This document shows positions 35,071-44,464 of a stretch of DNA of 64,000 nucleotides, one piece after another (position 1 is the first letter of the stretch; the number at the start of each line of letters is the position of its first letter). The DNA is taken from positions 1 to 64,000 of the forward strand of contig JAHYYL010000007.1 of assembly GCA_019424965.1 (NCBI GenBank), in the 5' to 3' direction. A program made the translations under genes and the position numbers. This DNA is from Collinsella sp. (GTDB lineage Bacteria > Actinomycetota > Coriobacteriia > Coriobacteriales > Coriobacteriaceae). Under the pieces are notes generated by a model. It was given only the letters and a program-made list of their open reading frames with translations, had not been told where the DNA came from and did no database searches.

Positions 35071-35196
35071 GGCCACTCATTGGGGACAGACTTAAATGAG
35101 TGCCGTCAGGGACAGTCCCTGCCAGCCCGGCCGACGAGCCGGCAATCCGACAAAGACTGTCCCCGATGACTAGTCGTTTAAGAACGTCCCCAATTG
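35071..35196. repeat. Composite of GTCCCC-type palindromes
   Basis: CACTCATTGGGGACAGACTTAAATGAGTG is one palindrome. The following stretch, with GGGACAGTCCCTG, GCCCGGCCGACGAGCCGGC and ACTGTCCCCGATGACTAG, is a second. GTCGTTTAAGAACGTCCCC starts a third. Together they fill the gap before the FtsX gene's end. Confidence 0.6.
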
Positions 35197-37863
35197 CTAC
35201 TCTTGCACCTTGAGGGCTTCGGCCAGACCGACGCGCTTGATAGAGCGCGTGTGTAGCAGCGCCACGACCAGGTAGGTCGCAAAGCCAATGCCGACGCATG
35301 CAGCCATGGACCAAGCGGGCACGTAGATCTCGATATTGCCGTTGTAGGCGAGCAGCATCGAGCGGAAGATGGCCGTGAGCGAGCCAATAATGACCGGCAG
35401 GCTCAGCACGAGCGACGCCGCCACGCACAGCGTGATCGAGCGGATGTACAGATGCGAGATCTCACTATCGCGATAGCCAAAGACTTTCATGTAGCTGATC
35501 GAACGGGCGCTGTGGTCGATCACCGCTTTGGTCAGCAGGTACATAAACAGCAGGAAGATAAACACCGCGAGCCCGATCATCATTCCGATCATTTTGCTCA
35601 TCATGCCGATGAACTGGTCACCCACGGCGCGCATGTCGTCGGGCGTGGTGTCGCCGGCAAAGTAGCGCGCGTCGAGGTCGAGCTTCTCGTTGCTCACATA
35701 GCCGTTAAAGTAGGCGGCATCGTTGTCGAACAGCTCGTTAAAGTCATCGATGCTCATATAGATGTTCATGTCCGACTTGGAGCCCCAGGCACAGTCCTTG
35801 CCCGCGTACTCAAAGAAATAATGCTCGCCCTCGTACTTGTCGCTGAGCGTGACCTTCTGGCCCTCGCTCCAGCCAAACTTATCGAGCAGACCGCCGCCAA
35901 AGACGACGCGGCCATCGCCGATGTTGAGGCCCTTCCAGTAGCGCGAATCGGACGAGATGCCGTAGACAGAAATCGTCTCCTCGCCATTACCGTCGCCACG
36001 GTCGTACTGCAGCTGGTAAACGGCATATTTCTCGGCCTGCGCGATTGCGCCCGCGCCGTTGTCGGTCGTATTGACCGGGTGGATATCGTCGTTGTCAGTG
36101 TCGATCTTAGAGGCCTTGTCGATCAGGTCGATAGCCTCGTCGCGGTCGCAGCCAAGGGCATCGGCAAGATCGTCAAGGCGCGCGTAGAGCGCATCCTTCT
36201 TGTCCTGGACCTTGGCAAGCGCATCCTGCGCTGCGGTCAGGCTCTCGGCAGACGGAGATGCGGTCGCGGCATCGGCTGCCGTCTGCGCCGCATCGGCCGC
36301 GCCGTCAAGCTCGTCATCGGCATCCTGGGCGGCAGAAAGCAGCGCGCCGTCAACCGACTGCAAGCGCTCGAGTGCCGACCACTGCTCGCGCTCCTCGGCA
36401 GTGCCCTCGAGCTCCAGCGGCGCCTTGAGTGTGTACTGATGCTCGGCGACCAGGCTCGTCTCGAGGTTGTCCGCATAGTGCGTCATCGTGGGCAGGATCG
36501 CCAGGCCAAAGAGCAAAAGCAGCGACCCAAACGCGATGCCCACGAAGAGCGTGGCGAAGTTGCCCAGGTTGCGCAGGAAAACGCGCAGGCGGAAGCGGGA
36601 AACAAAGCCCATGCGCTCCGGCAGCTGCAGGCCACGCTTGGTACCCGATTTGCCGCTCGCCTCGTGGCGAAGGAACTCCAGCGGCGTCTTGCCCATTTTG
36701 CGGAGCAGGCCCACCAGCGTGATGAGAATGAGCGCGGCGGCGGGGACCACGGCGCACTTCACAAAGATCCCCCAGCTCCAGTACACCTGGAAGGGCGGCA
36801 GACTGTACGAGCCGTAGTAGAGACCGCGCATGGGCTCAGTAAAGAACACAACGCCGAGTGCGGTGCCCAAAAGCGCCGCGGCCACGCCCACGATGGCGGG
36901 AAGTGCCAGGTAGTGCAGCACGATCTCGCGACGGCGATAGCCGCTGGCGAGCAGCGTGCCGATGATGGCGCTCTCCTCCTCGATGGTGGCGTCGGTAAGG
37001 ACCACAAAGACGAACGCCATGATCACGATGATGATGTCGAGCAACGTCATCCACATCATGGAGTCGCCGTCCACGTCGTCGCGCGCATAGCCAATGCCCT
37101 GGTTGGAATCGGCATCGATCAGATCGTCCACGCGCGCATCGGCATCGGCCAGCGCCTCGACCATATCCTGCTCCGTATCGATGCGATCCGCGGTGGGGAG
37201 GTCGCGATCGGTAAAGGTAAAGGAGTAGGTGTAGGCAGGCGCGCCGCCGGCGTCCTCAAGCGCGGCAAAACCGGCGTCGGTGACCTCGGCGACACCATAC
37301 GTGATGGTGTTCACCGTAAAGTCCGAATTGTCGAGGAACAACGCCTGGCTATCGGGCTGCGTCATGATGCCGCAGATGGTGTAGGTGCGCCCCTCGAGCT
37401 CGACCTTATCGCCGATGGCGAGGTCGTTATTGGTGGCAAAGACGCGGTCGATAGCCACCTCGTTGTCCGCCTTTGGCTGCTTGCCTTCGCAGTAGGACGC
37501 AATGTCGACCTTGGTGCGATGCGCGTAGGTGCGCAGGGTGCGCTTGGTGCCATCGTCGCCGGACGCCTTTTTGATGATGGCGTCGATAGAGAAGTTCTTG
37601 CAGAGCGTAACGCCGCCGACGTCCTCAGCCGCGTCTTCGGCAGCCTTGAGCTGGTCTTTGGTGGCCTCGAAGGAGGTAGTTACGCGGCCGTCCTCAATCG
37701 TGTAGTCTTCGCGCATGTCATCAATGAGGCAGCCGATGGAATGCGCCGCGAGCAAAAAGCCCGAGGTAAGGGCGATGCTTCCGCACATAAGCAAAAAGAT
37801 GCCCAGGTACTTGCCGATATTGCGGCGCAGCTCGCGCGGGAGACGTTTTGCGAGAGGTGTCAT
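35197..37863 (-). CDS. FtsX-family ABC transporter permease
   Basis: The 888-residue permease has the MacB/FtsX double layout: an N-terminal helix, an extracytoplasmic MacB_PCD-like domain (about 45-245), three helices (about 265-410), a further pair near 430-470, a second extracytoplasmic domain with an Ala/Asp-rich coiled coil (about 500-610), and three to four closing helices (about 750-880). Such permeases export or extract lipids or peptides with a LolD-type ATPase, which is encoded 8 bases upstream. ATG at 37863 follows GGTAGG; a TTG five codons earlier is less likely. Substrate unknown. Confidence 0.88.
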   Translation of the reverse strand: MTPLAKRLPRELRRNIGKYLGIFLLMCGSIALTSGFLLAAHSIGCLIDDMREDYTIEDGRVTTSFEATKDQLKAAEDAAEDVGGVTLCKNFSIDAIIKKASGDDGTKRTLRTYAHRTKVDIASYCEGKQPKADNEVAIDRVFATNNDLAIGDKVELEGRTYTICGIMTQPDSQALFLDNSDFTVNTITYGVAEVTDAGFAALEDAGGAPAYTYSFTFTDRDLPTADRIDTEQDMVEALADADARVDDLIDADSNQGIGYARDDVDGDSMMWMTLLDIIIVIMAFVFVVLTDATIEEESAIIGTLLASGYRRREIVLHYLALPAIVGVAAALLGTALGVVFFTEPMRGLYYGSYSLPPFQVYWSWGIFVKCAVVPAAALILITLVGLLRKMGKTPLEFLRHEASGKSGTKRGLQLPERMGFVSRFRLRVFLRNLGNFATLFVGIAFGSLLLLFGLAILPTMTHYADNLETSLVAEHQYTLKAPLELEGTAEEREQWSALERLQSVDGALLSAAQDADDELDGAADAAQTAADAATASPSAESLTAAQDALAKVQDKKDALYARLDDLADALGCDRDEAIDLIDKASKIDTDNDDIHPVNTTDNGAGAIAQAEKYAVYQLQYDRGDGNGEETISVYGISSDSRYWKGLNIGDGRVVFGGGLLDKFGWSEGQKVTLSDKYEGEHYFFEYAGKDCAWGSKSDMNIYMSIDDFNELFDNDAAYFNGYVSNEKLDLDARYFAGDTTPDDMRAVGDQFIGMMSKMIGMMIGLAVFIFLLFMYLLTKAVIDHSARSISYMKVFGYRDSEISHLYIRSITLCVAASLVLSLPVIIGSLTAIFRSMLLAYNGNIEIYVPAWSMAACVGIGFATYLVVALLHTRSIKRVGLAEALKVQE

Positions 37864-37871
37864 GGCGTCGC

Positions 37872-38585
37872 CTACCAATCGAGATCGGCGGCCGCAACGG
37901 GCGACTCGTTGAGCTCGTCCTCGACGATGCGGCCGTCGCGCAGGCGCAGCACGCGATTTGCCATGCGCGCGATGGCGGCATTGTGGGTGACAATGATGAT
38001 GGTGCAGCCGTAGGTGCGGTTGACATCCTCCATGAGCCGCAAGATTTCCTTGGATGTCTTGTAGTCGAGCGCGCCCGTGGGCTCATCGCACAGCAGCAGG
38101 CCCGGATTTTTGACGAGCGCACGGCCGATGGCGCAGCGCTGCTGCTGGCCACCTGAGACCTGGCGCGGAAACTTGTTGCGGTGCTCGTAGAGGCCCAGCG
38201 AGCGCAGCAGATCGTCGACATTGAGCGGGTTTTTGGACAGGTGCGCCGTGACCTCGATGTTTTCCTTGATGGTAAGGTCGGGCACCAGGTTGTAGAACTG
38301 GAAGACAAAGCCCAGCTCGCGGCGTCGGTACTCGCCCAGATCGGCGGGCTTGAGCGCCGTGAGATCGCAGCCGTCCACCATGATGGAGCCGCCGTCGGCA
38401 TCCTCCAGGCCGCCGATCAGGTTGAGAAAGGTCGACTTGCCCGAGCCCGAGGGCCCCAGCATGACGCAGATCTCGCCGCGGTTGATGGACGTGTCGATGC
38501 CGTCGAGTACCGTCAGGCGCGCATCGCCGTCGCCGTAGTGTTTCTTGAGTCCGTTGACCTGGACGTAGGCACGCTTTGTCGCCAT
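37872..38585 (-). CDS. LolD/MacB-type ABC transporter ATPase
   Basis: The 237-residue ATPase has Walker [11 protein letters not shown]-loop [10 protein letters not shown], signature VSGGQQQR, Walker [13 protein letters not shown] and the H-loop VTHN. It belongs to the MacB/LolD/FtsE group that powers FtsX-type permeases by a mechanotransmission cycle and pairs with the next gene. ATG at 38585 follows GGGGGA. No HlyD-type adaptor is encoded nearby, as expected for a single-membrane envelope. Confidence 0.95.
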   Translation of the reverse strand: MATKRAYVQVNGLKKHYGDGDARLTVLDGIDTSINRGEICVMLGPSGSGKSTFLNLIGGLEDADGGSIMVDGCDLTALKPADLGEYRRRELGFVFQFYNLVPDLTIKENIEVTAHLSKNPLNVDDLLRSLGLYEHRNKFPRQVSGGQQQRCAIGRALVKNPGLLLCDEPTGALDYKTSKEILRLMEDVNRTYGCTIIIVTHNAAIARMANRVLRLRDGRIVEDELNESPVAAADLDW

Positions 38586-38679
38586 GCTATCCCCCGTTGT
38601 TAGCCTTCTGCTACTTTTCTAGGCTAATAGTAAACCCGGGCGAACTATTTTTAAGCGACAGGCGCGATTTTTTCCAAAC

Positions 38680-38855
38680 CAGTCATTGGGTACTCATTGG
38701 GGACAGACTTAAATGACTGAAACCACTCATTTAAGCCTGTCCCCAATGAGTGGTCGTCGTTTAAGAACGTCCCCAATGACTAGGTGGAAAGGAGTGTCCC
38801 CATCTGCCGGCAGAAAAGGAACGTCCCCAAGTGACGGGTTCCCAAGTGACGGGTT
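38680..38855. repeat. Array of at least four GTCCCC-type units
   Basis: CAGTCATT..AATGACTG and CCACTCATTTAAG..CCCCAATGAGTGG are two back-to-back palindromes. GTCGTTTAAGAACGTCCCCAATGAC is a third. GGAGTGTCCCCATCTGCCGG with AGGAACGTCCCC is a fourth, ending with the direct repeat AAGTGACGGGTT twice. The array fills the gap between two ABC loci and ends four bases from a stop codon. Confidence 0.7.
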
Positions 38856-38859
38856 GTGG

Positions 38860-40065
38860 TTAGGCGCGGGATTTGTTGTAGGCGAGGGCTAGGCCTACGG
38901 CGGCGATGGCAGCGGCGAAGAGCACCGTGACGCCCAGGTCGCAGGCGATGTCGCCCAGCACGGCAGACGTCAGGTCCGAAGCGAGCGCCTTGCCGATCGC
39001 GTCGTTCACCCAATATATCGGCACAAAATGCGCCACGGTCTGCACGGCCGAGCCCATCATCGAAAGCGGCATCCAGGCGCCGCCCAAAAACGTCATGAGC
39101 AAGCCAAGCAGGTTGCCCACACCGTTGAGCAGCTCTTCGCGCGCGCCCAGGCTCGAAAGGGCAAAGCCAACGGCCAGCGGCGTGCACGCTAGGGCAAACG
39201 TTGCCGCCAGCGCCAGGCACACACGGCTCACGCCGACCTCGGCGACCGCGCCGGCAAAGCCCACGACGCCCATCATGCTCGACACAAGCCAAATACAGAC
39301 GGTGAGCACGGCGGCGGCCGCGAACACAGCGAGCGAACGCTGGCGCTCAGAGACCGGGCTGGCATCCATGCGGCGCACGCGCTCGGGCTCGTTCATGCCC
39401 GAAAACACCAGTCCCACCGACACGATGACCGACGAGATGATCGCGTACGCGCCAAAGTTGAAGTACGACTCGAGCGTGGTAGCAGCAGTCGAGTCGACCT
39501 TGACCTGCTCGATCTGGACCTCCGCGCGCTTTGCGGCCGCGTGCTCGGCGGCCCTTGCGACGTCACCGTTGGAGGCAGCGGGTTCAAGCGCCGCCGCAGC
39601 GCCCGCGAGCGAGATCCAGCGCGAGGCCTCGGCGGACGAAAGCGCCGCCGCCATGGTGCCGGAACCATAGGTCACGTCGAGCTTGGGCAGGGCCTCCCCC
39701 GCACGGGCGGCTGCAACAAGATCGTCCTCAAACCCCTCCGGGATAAAGAACACGCAATCGGCACTGCCCTTGGCGCTGTTGCTCTTGGAGAGCGCGTCGG
39801 CAAGGTCGTATGTGTCGTCGCCGACGCCCGTGACCAGGTCAAAGCGTGAGCCCAGGTGCTTGGTAAGCGCCCGCGAAAGGTCGCTATTGTCGCGGTCGAC
39901 CACGATCACGTTGGTGTCGTAGGGCTTGTACTCGGTAAGCTGCGACGAGTTCCAGCTCACCGAAGCCGCGATGAATACGCCCATGAGCGAGATGAACACC
40001 GTATAGATGAGCAGGTAGAACGGGTGCGCCAGCGCCATGCGAAGCGCGGTCTTAAAGGTGCTCAT
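38860..40065 (-). CDS. ABC-2 type permease subunit (second)
   Basis: The 401-residue permease has the ABC-2 plan of the DrrB/YhgE-like exporters: one N-terminal helix (about 15-38), a large extracytoplasmic domain (about 45-190) and five to six C-terminal helices (about 195-395). ATG at 40065 follows GGAAGGAGC and overlaps the upstream permease by 14 bases, so the two are coupled and probably form a heterodimer with the ATPase at 41.2 kb. LnrM/LnrN-type permeases export linearmycins and other amphiphiles; the substrate here is unknown. Confidence 0.88.
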   Translation of the reverse strand: MSTFKTALRMALAHPFYLLIYTVFISLMGVFIAASVSWNSSQLTEYKPYDTNVIVVDRDNSDLSRALTKHLGSRFDLVTGVGDDTYDLADALSKSNSAKGSADCVFFIPEGFEDDLVAAARAGEALPKLDVTYGSGTMAAALSSAEASRWISLAGAAAALEPAASNGDVARAAEHAAAKRAEVQIEQVKVDSTAATTLESYFNFGAYAIISSVIVSVGLVFSGMNEPERVRRMDASPVSERQRSLAVFAAAAVLTVCIWLVSSMMGVVGFAGAVAEVGVSRVCLALAATFALACTPLAVGFALSSLGAREELLNGVGNLLGLLMTFLGGAWMPLSMMGSAVQTVAHFVPIYWVNDAIGKALASDLTSAVLGDIACDLGVTVLFAAAIAAVGLALAYNKSRA

Positions 40066-41239
40066 AGCGGCTCCTTCCAAAGATCAGCGTAGCGGCGGCG
40101 ACAAACACCAGGGCCATCAGGACGAGCGCGCCGGCGCGAACAGCGAAGGGCCCCAGGTCCTCAAAGAAATACAGGCGATTGAACATGTCGCAGATGAGCT
40201 TGACGGGGTTGAGCCAGCACTCGACCGGACAAGCGCGGGCGACGTCGTCGGCAAGCGCCATCGCCGGCTCGCCGTAGAGGCCGGCGAACAGGGCGCACGT
40301 GGTGGCAAAGCCCGTGAGGATGCCCGACTTGGATGCCTTGCCGCCCTTAACGGGAAGCGTGCCCACAAAAAGCCCCAGGCCCGTGGCGGCAAGCGCGGAT
40401 GCAGCCCCGCCCAGCAGGCACAACCCCTCGCGCCCGCCAAAGTCGACGCCCACGACCAGGCGCACGTAGCCGATCGCAACCGCCATCGATGCAAAGGAAA
40501 CCAGCCACGAGCCGACAAAAATGCCGGCCAGCGACGCCGTCTTGGAAAGACCGCCCACGCAGCGGCGCGCGCCGAGGCCGGACAGATTGGGCTGCAAATC
40601 GACGACGCTCAAGGCGGCAAACTCGGCAGACATCATCGCGACCAGGCCAAAAAGCGCGTAATAGTAGATGACCGTGCCATCGGGCGTGGCACGAGTCAGG
40701 CTCACGCGGCGGGTTCCGCCCTCGAGCGACAGGGCGCGCGCAACCGCCGCCGGATCGGCGAGCGCCGCCGGGTTGTCCTGGGCAATCTGGGACATGAGCT
40801 CGGCATTTTGCGTATACGAGCTTGCCACCGTTTCAAGGATGCTGCGGTCGGTAAGCACCGACGAGGCGCGCGAGCTGTCGTAACTCGATAGCAGCGTGAG
40901 CCTGGGCGTGCCCGCGGCATCAACCGTATAGATGCCCGCGACCTCGCCGGCCTTGAGCGCTTTGCGCGCGGCAGCCAAGTCTTCGTACTCGCTCACATCG
41001 AGTAGCTGGTCGTCGCCTGCCTTGGCAAGCGAAGCTGCCACATCCTTAAAGGTCGAGGCATCCCAGGCCTCGTCCGCCACGACGGCAACCGGCACCGGGT
41101 CGACCGTGCCGTCGGAGCTGAGGTTCGCAAACATAAACATGAACATCGTGGAAAGCGCGATAGGAAAGAGAGCGCCCCAGACCCACGTGCTCGGCCGGCG
41201 CAGCAGCGTCTTGACCGTGGTGATGATGGTGTTGAACAT
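40052..41239 (-). CDS. ABC-2 type permease subunit (first)
   Basis: The 395-residue permease has a helix at about 18-38, an extracytoplasmic domain (about 45-180) and six helices toward the C-terminus, parallel to the next gene's product; the two probably arose by duplication and form the membrane pair. ATG at 41239 follows AGGGGGG and starts at MFNTIITTVKTLLRRPS; the longer upstream frame is a shadow of the ATPase gene. It lies 10 bases after the ATPase stop. Confidence 0.88.
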   Translation of the reverse strand: MFNTIITTVKTLLRRPSTWVWGALFPIALSTMFMFMFANLSSDGTVDPVPVAVVADEAWDASTFKDVAASLAKAGDDQLLDVSEYEDLAAARKALKAGEVAGIYTVDAAGTPRLTLLSSYDSSRASSVLTDRSILETVASSYTQNAELMSQIAQDNPAALADPAAVARALSLEGGTRRVSLTRATPDGTVIYYYALFGLVAMMSAEFAALSVVDLQPNLSGLGARRCVGGLSKTASLAGIFVGSWLVSFASMAVAIGYVRLVVGVDFGGREGLCLLGGAASALAATGLGLFVGTLPVKGGKASKSGILTGFATTCALFAGLYGEPAMALADDVARACPVECWLNPVKLICDMFNRLYFFEDLGPFAVRAGALVLMALVFVAAATLIFGRSRYEHL

Positions 41240-41249
41240 GGCCGCCCCC

Positions 41250-42188
41250 CTAGTCGCGCAGCTCGCGGCCGGTGATCTCGAGGAATACGTCGTTGAGGGT
41301 CGGCGGTTCGGAATAGATGCGGCCGAGCGGCACGTCATGCGAGCGCAGCGCATCGAGAATGTCCGTCAGGTTGTGCGGGCTCGCTTCGCACGAAAACGTG
41401 AGCTGTCCCGCCGTTGCCGAAAGGTCCAGAACGTGCGGCAGGCTTGCGACGGCACCGAGCGCCGCACTCGGAACCTCGCCGACCTCGATTACAATCTTCT
41501 CGCCCATCTGAATCATGCGCTTGAGCTCGTCGTTAGTGCCCTGCGCCAGCACGCGCCCACCGTCCATGATCATGATGCGGCTGCAGATCTGCTCGACTTC
41601 CTCCATGTAATGGCTGGTATACACCACCGTGGCGCCCTCGTCGCGCAGGCGGCAGATGCCCTCCAGGATGGCGTTGCGGCTTTGCGGGTCGACCGCCACC
41701 GTGGGTTCGTCAAAAAAGATGAGCTCGGGCTTGTGCGCGATGCCGCAGGCAATGTTGAGACGACGCGCCAGGCCGCCCGAGAGCTTGCCGGGGCGGAACT
41801 TGGTAAAGTCGCCCAGGCCGACAAAGTCGATCGCCTCGTCCACCAGCGCGCGGCGGCGCTTGCGGTCGTTGACGTAGAGACTGCAGAAATAGTCGATGTT
41901 CTCGCGCACGGTGAGCTCGTCGAACACCGCCACCTGCTGCGGCACCACACCGATGCGGCGCTTGAGGTCGTAGCGGGCGGGCGTCATGCGCTCGCCGAAC
42001 AGCTCGATGGTGCCTTTGTCGTAGGCGAGCAGCTGCAGGATGCAGTTGATGGACGTGGTCTTGCCCGAGCCGTTGGGGCCCAGCAGGCCAAAGATCTCGC
42101 CGGGGGCGATACTCAGGTTAAAGTGGTCGAGCGCAATAAGGTCGTCGTAGCGCTTAACGAGGTTTTCGACGTGGACGATGTCTGTCAT
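41250..42188 (-). CDS. ABC-2 exporter ATPase (LnrL/DrrA-like)
   Basis: The 312-residue ATPase has Walker A GPNGSGKT, signature LSGGLARR, Walker B LIFFDEPTVAVDP and the C-terminal extension (about 225-312) typical of DrrA-type drug and lipid exporters. It energises the two permeases that follow. Divergent from it is a NarL-type kinase/regulator pair, the arrangement of the B. subtilis LnrJK/LnrLMN linearmycin system. I infer detection and export of a membrane-active compound. ATG at 42188 (MTDIVHVENLVKRY) is the family start. Confidence 0.92.
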   Translation of the reverse strand: MTDIVHVENLVKRYDDLIALDHFNLSIAPGEIFGLLGPNGSGKTTSINCILQLLAYDKGTIELFGERMTPARYDLKRRIGVVPQQVAVFDELTVRENIDYFCSLYVNDRKRRRALVDEAIDFVGLGDFTKFRPGKLSGGLARRLNIACGIAHKPELIFFDEPTVAVDPQSRNAILEGICRLRDEGATVVYTSHYMEEVEQICSRIMIMDGGRVLAQGTNDELKRMIQMGEKIVIEVGEVPSAALGAVASLPHVLDLSATAGQLTFSCEASPHNLTDILDALRSHDVPLGRIYSEPPTLNDVFLEITGRELRD

Positions 42189-42264
42189 GAGGCGGCCCTT
42201 CTGTTGCTTGCGGCCCGGTACGATTGCATCATCGCAGGAGCTGACGGCGCGCACCAGTGAGCTT

Positions 42265-42378
42265 TGTCACGAGTGCGGGGCGGTCGCGTAGCCTGCTGAC
42301 GCGACCGCCCCGCCGCGTGGGAGGAATGTCACGCTTGCTTTGAGTGGCGCCTCCCCCGTGCGCGGCATCGCGTACAAT
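42265..42378. promoter_or_regulatory. Divergent control region of the exporter and kinase genes
   Basis: TGTCACGAGTG (from 42265) and TGTCACGCTTG (from 42327) are near-repeats suited to a response regulator. Between them 42277-42289 pairs perfectly with 42299-42311 (13 bp). TACAAT at 42373-42378 ends six bases before the kinase ATG, so the kinase message may be leaderless; no -35 is obvious. Confidence 0.45.
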
Positions 42379-42384
42379 ACCCGT

Positions 42385-43530
42385 ATGAACAGGCTATTCG
42401 ACAAATCGATCGTGCTGGCGTGCTGCATCGCAGCCGCCACGGGCCTTGCTGTGGATGCTCGCCTGGTCGCGGCGTTTTGCCTTGGCGTTGTCATCGCCGC
42501 GCTGGCCGAGGTCGCGCAGGGAGAACGCGCCCGTCGCGCCAGCGAGGCCGGCAGCTACGCCTACGTCATCGCGGCTGTCTTCGTGCCGCCGTTTGTGCCG
42601 TTCGCACCTCTCGCCCTCTATGACATCGCGCGACGCGTGCGCCGTGAACGCATCTGGCCCGCGCTGGCAATTGGCTCCGTGTTTGCATGCGCACTTGCCA
42701 CGGACCTTCGCTGCGGCGCGCTCACCACCCGAACGCTGTTGCTAACCGCCATCCTTTCGGTCGCCGCCACGTTGCTGTCGCTGCGCACCGCGCAGCTGGA
42801 GCGTGAACAGGAACGCATGCGTCGCACCCGCGACAAGCTGCAAGAACGCGCCCTGGCACTCGAGGCACGCAACCGCGACCTCGCCGACCGCCAGGACTAC
42901 GAAGTCGAGCTCGCGACGCTCGCCGAACGCGCCCGCATCGCGCGCGAGATCCACGATAACGTCGGACACCAGCTCACGCGTGCCTCGCTACAAGCCGAAG
43001 CCCTGCGCGTGATCCACGCCGACGAGCCCGGCGTCGCCGCCGATTTCGCCGACGTCAAACGCACGGTTGACGAGGCGCTCCAACTTGTGCGTACTAGCGT
43101 CCATGCGCTCAACGACAACGCTGTCGACCTTTCCGTGCAGCTCGAACGCATTGTTGAAGGCGCGCGCTCGGACGGCGGCCCGCAGATTGAGCTTGAAGTT
43201 ATGACCGAACATGCGCCCGCAAACGTCGCGAACTGCTTTGCGGCGGTCCTGCGCGAGGCGCTCTCCAACACCATGCGCCACGCTTGCGCCCATGCTGTCA
43301 CTGTACGTTGCATGGAGCATCCGTCGTTTTACCAGCTCATCGTTACCGACGATGGCGCGGGCGGGGTTCAAGCAAGCGGCCACGGCGCCGCGGAGGGCAT
43401 GGGGCTCGCCTCTATGCGCGAGCGCATCGAGGCGCTTGGCGGCACCTTCACCGCCGGCCCGCGTGCCGGCGCCGGCGGCTGGCGCGTGTTTGCCACCGTT
43501 CCCAAACAGCAAGGAGATGATGGCCGATGA
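42385..43530 (+). CDS. Sensor histidine kinase (DesK/LnrJ-like)
   Basis: The 381-residue kinase has four to five N-terminal membrane helices (about 5-135), a coiled coil (about 140-185), a HisKA_3 domain with His in AREIHDNVGHQLTRASL, and an ATPase domain with LREALSNTMRHA and TDDGAGG. It phosphorylates the response regulator encoded next (four-base ATGA overlap). Small membrane-only sensor domains of this type detect bilayer stress or amphiphilic antibiotics. No ribosome site precedes ATG 42385, but a -10 box sits just upstream, consistent with a leaderless transcript. Confidence 0.9.
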   Translation: MNRLFDKSIVLACCIAAATGLAVDARLVAAFCLGVVIAALAEVAQGERARRASEAGSYAYVIAAVFVPPFVPFAPLALYDIARRVRRERIWPALAIGSVFACALATDLRCGALTTRTLLLTAILSVAATLLSLRTAQLEREQERMRRTRDKLQERALALEARNRDLADRQDYEVELATLAERARIAREIHDNVGHQLTRASLQAEALRVIHADEPGVAADFADVKRTVDEALQLVRTSVHALNDNAVDLSVQLERIVEGARSDGGPQIELEVMTEHAPANVANCFAAVLREALSNTMRHACAHAVTVRCMEHPSFYQLIVTDDGAGGVQASGHGAAEGMGLASMRERIEALGGTFTAGPRAGAGGWRVFATVPKQQGDDGR

Positions 43531-44156
43531 GGCTCATCGTTGTCGACGACGACCGCCTAGTGGTCGATTCGCTCAAGATTATCCTGGGCGCCCAGCCGCA
43601 GATCGAGGTTGTGGGCACCGGTGCCAACGGCAACGACGCAGTGGCGCTCTACGCTGAGCACTCGCCCGACATCGCGCTGCTCGACATTCAGATGCCGGGA
43701 CGCGACGGCCTATCGGCGGCGCGCGAGATCCTCGAGCGCGATCCTGCAGCACGCGTGGTGTTTCTGACAACGTTTTCGGATGACGAGTACATTGTGTCGG
43801 CACTCAAACTGGGCGCCCGCGGCTACCTGATCAAGACCGATGTCGCCGCTATTCCGCCGGCGTTGGCGCAGGTCATGGAAGGTAAACGTGTGCTCGAGGG
43901 CAAGGCGATCGAGGATATCGACTTTGACGGAACGGGCGTTGAGGCGGGCACGCTCCGCCAGCCCGCCGCCTTTGCCAGCCTGACCGACCGCGAGTTCGAA
44001 GTCGCAGAGCTCATCGCCCGCGGCCTCGATAACAAGGAAATCGCCGCCACCGCCTATATGGGCGAAGGCACGGTGCGCAACCACATCAGCTCGATCCTTG
44101 CAAAGATGGGCCTGCGCAACCGCACGCAGATCGCCATCGCCTACCTGCGAGGGTAG
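43527..44156 (+). CDS. NarL/FixJ-family response regulator (LnrK-like)
   Basis: The 209-residue regulator has a receiver domain with D8/D9 and phospho-acceptor near D53 (DIALLDIQMPGRDG), conserved K103 in LIKTD, and a LuxR-type HTH (about 145-205, LTDREFEVAELIARGLDNKEIA). It is the partner of the preceding kinase and probably activates the divergent exporter. Binding sites may be the TGTCACG repeats at 42.3 kb. Confidence 0.93.
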   Translation: MRLIVVDDDRLVVDSLKIILGAQPQIEVVGTGANGNDAVALYAEHSPDIALLDIQMPGRDGLSAAREILERDPAARVVFLTTFSDDEYIVSALKLGARGYLIKTDVAAIPPALAQVMEGKRVLEGKAIEDIDFDGTGVEAGTLRQPAAFASLTDREFEVAELIARGLDNKEIAATAYMGEGTVRNHISSILAKMGLRNRTQIAIAYLRG

Positions 44157-44216
44157 TTGCCCAACGACTGACCGCCCCGGCATAGCAAAATGGCTGCTAC
44201 CGATTTAATACCATTT

Positions 44217-44370
44217 CAAAACTATGCCGGTTTACTACGATGAATCGCCCACCTTCGACCACGGCAAATTGCGCGCTTGCAAAACCGCAGGTAGAACGCC
44301 TGCAATATTTAGAAAAATGCAGTCATGGTCGGGAATGTCGAATTCATCGTAGTAAACCGACATAGTTTTG
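44217..44370. repeat. 154-bp structured element B, copy 1
   Basis: Terminal inverted repeats of 29 bp (44217-44245 and 44342-44370) differ at one position. The interior contains GCAGGTAGAACG-CTGCA and CATGGTCGGG. The copy at 44465-44618 has exactly the same length, the opposite orientation and the same core, while its ends differ in sequence but remain paired. It encodes no protein. It may be a non-autonomous mobile element or a structured RNA. Confidence 0.65.
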
Positions 44371-44464
44371 TTCGGATAGTCCCGCACGGATACCATCCCA
44401 GGCCTCGCGGGACAAAAATGATCCGTTTTCTTCCGCCCGCGGAGATCGGCTGACAGCGCCCGCC

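Noticed and set aside
35452..38013. Open frame of 853 codons on the plus strand opposite the FtsX gene
   Set aside because: Same kind of antisense shadow; the FtsX frame has clear domains, a start signal and operon spacing.
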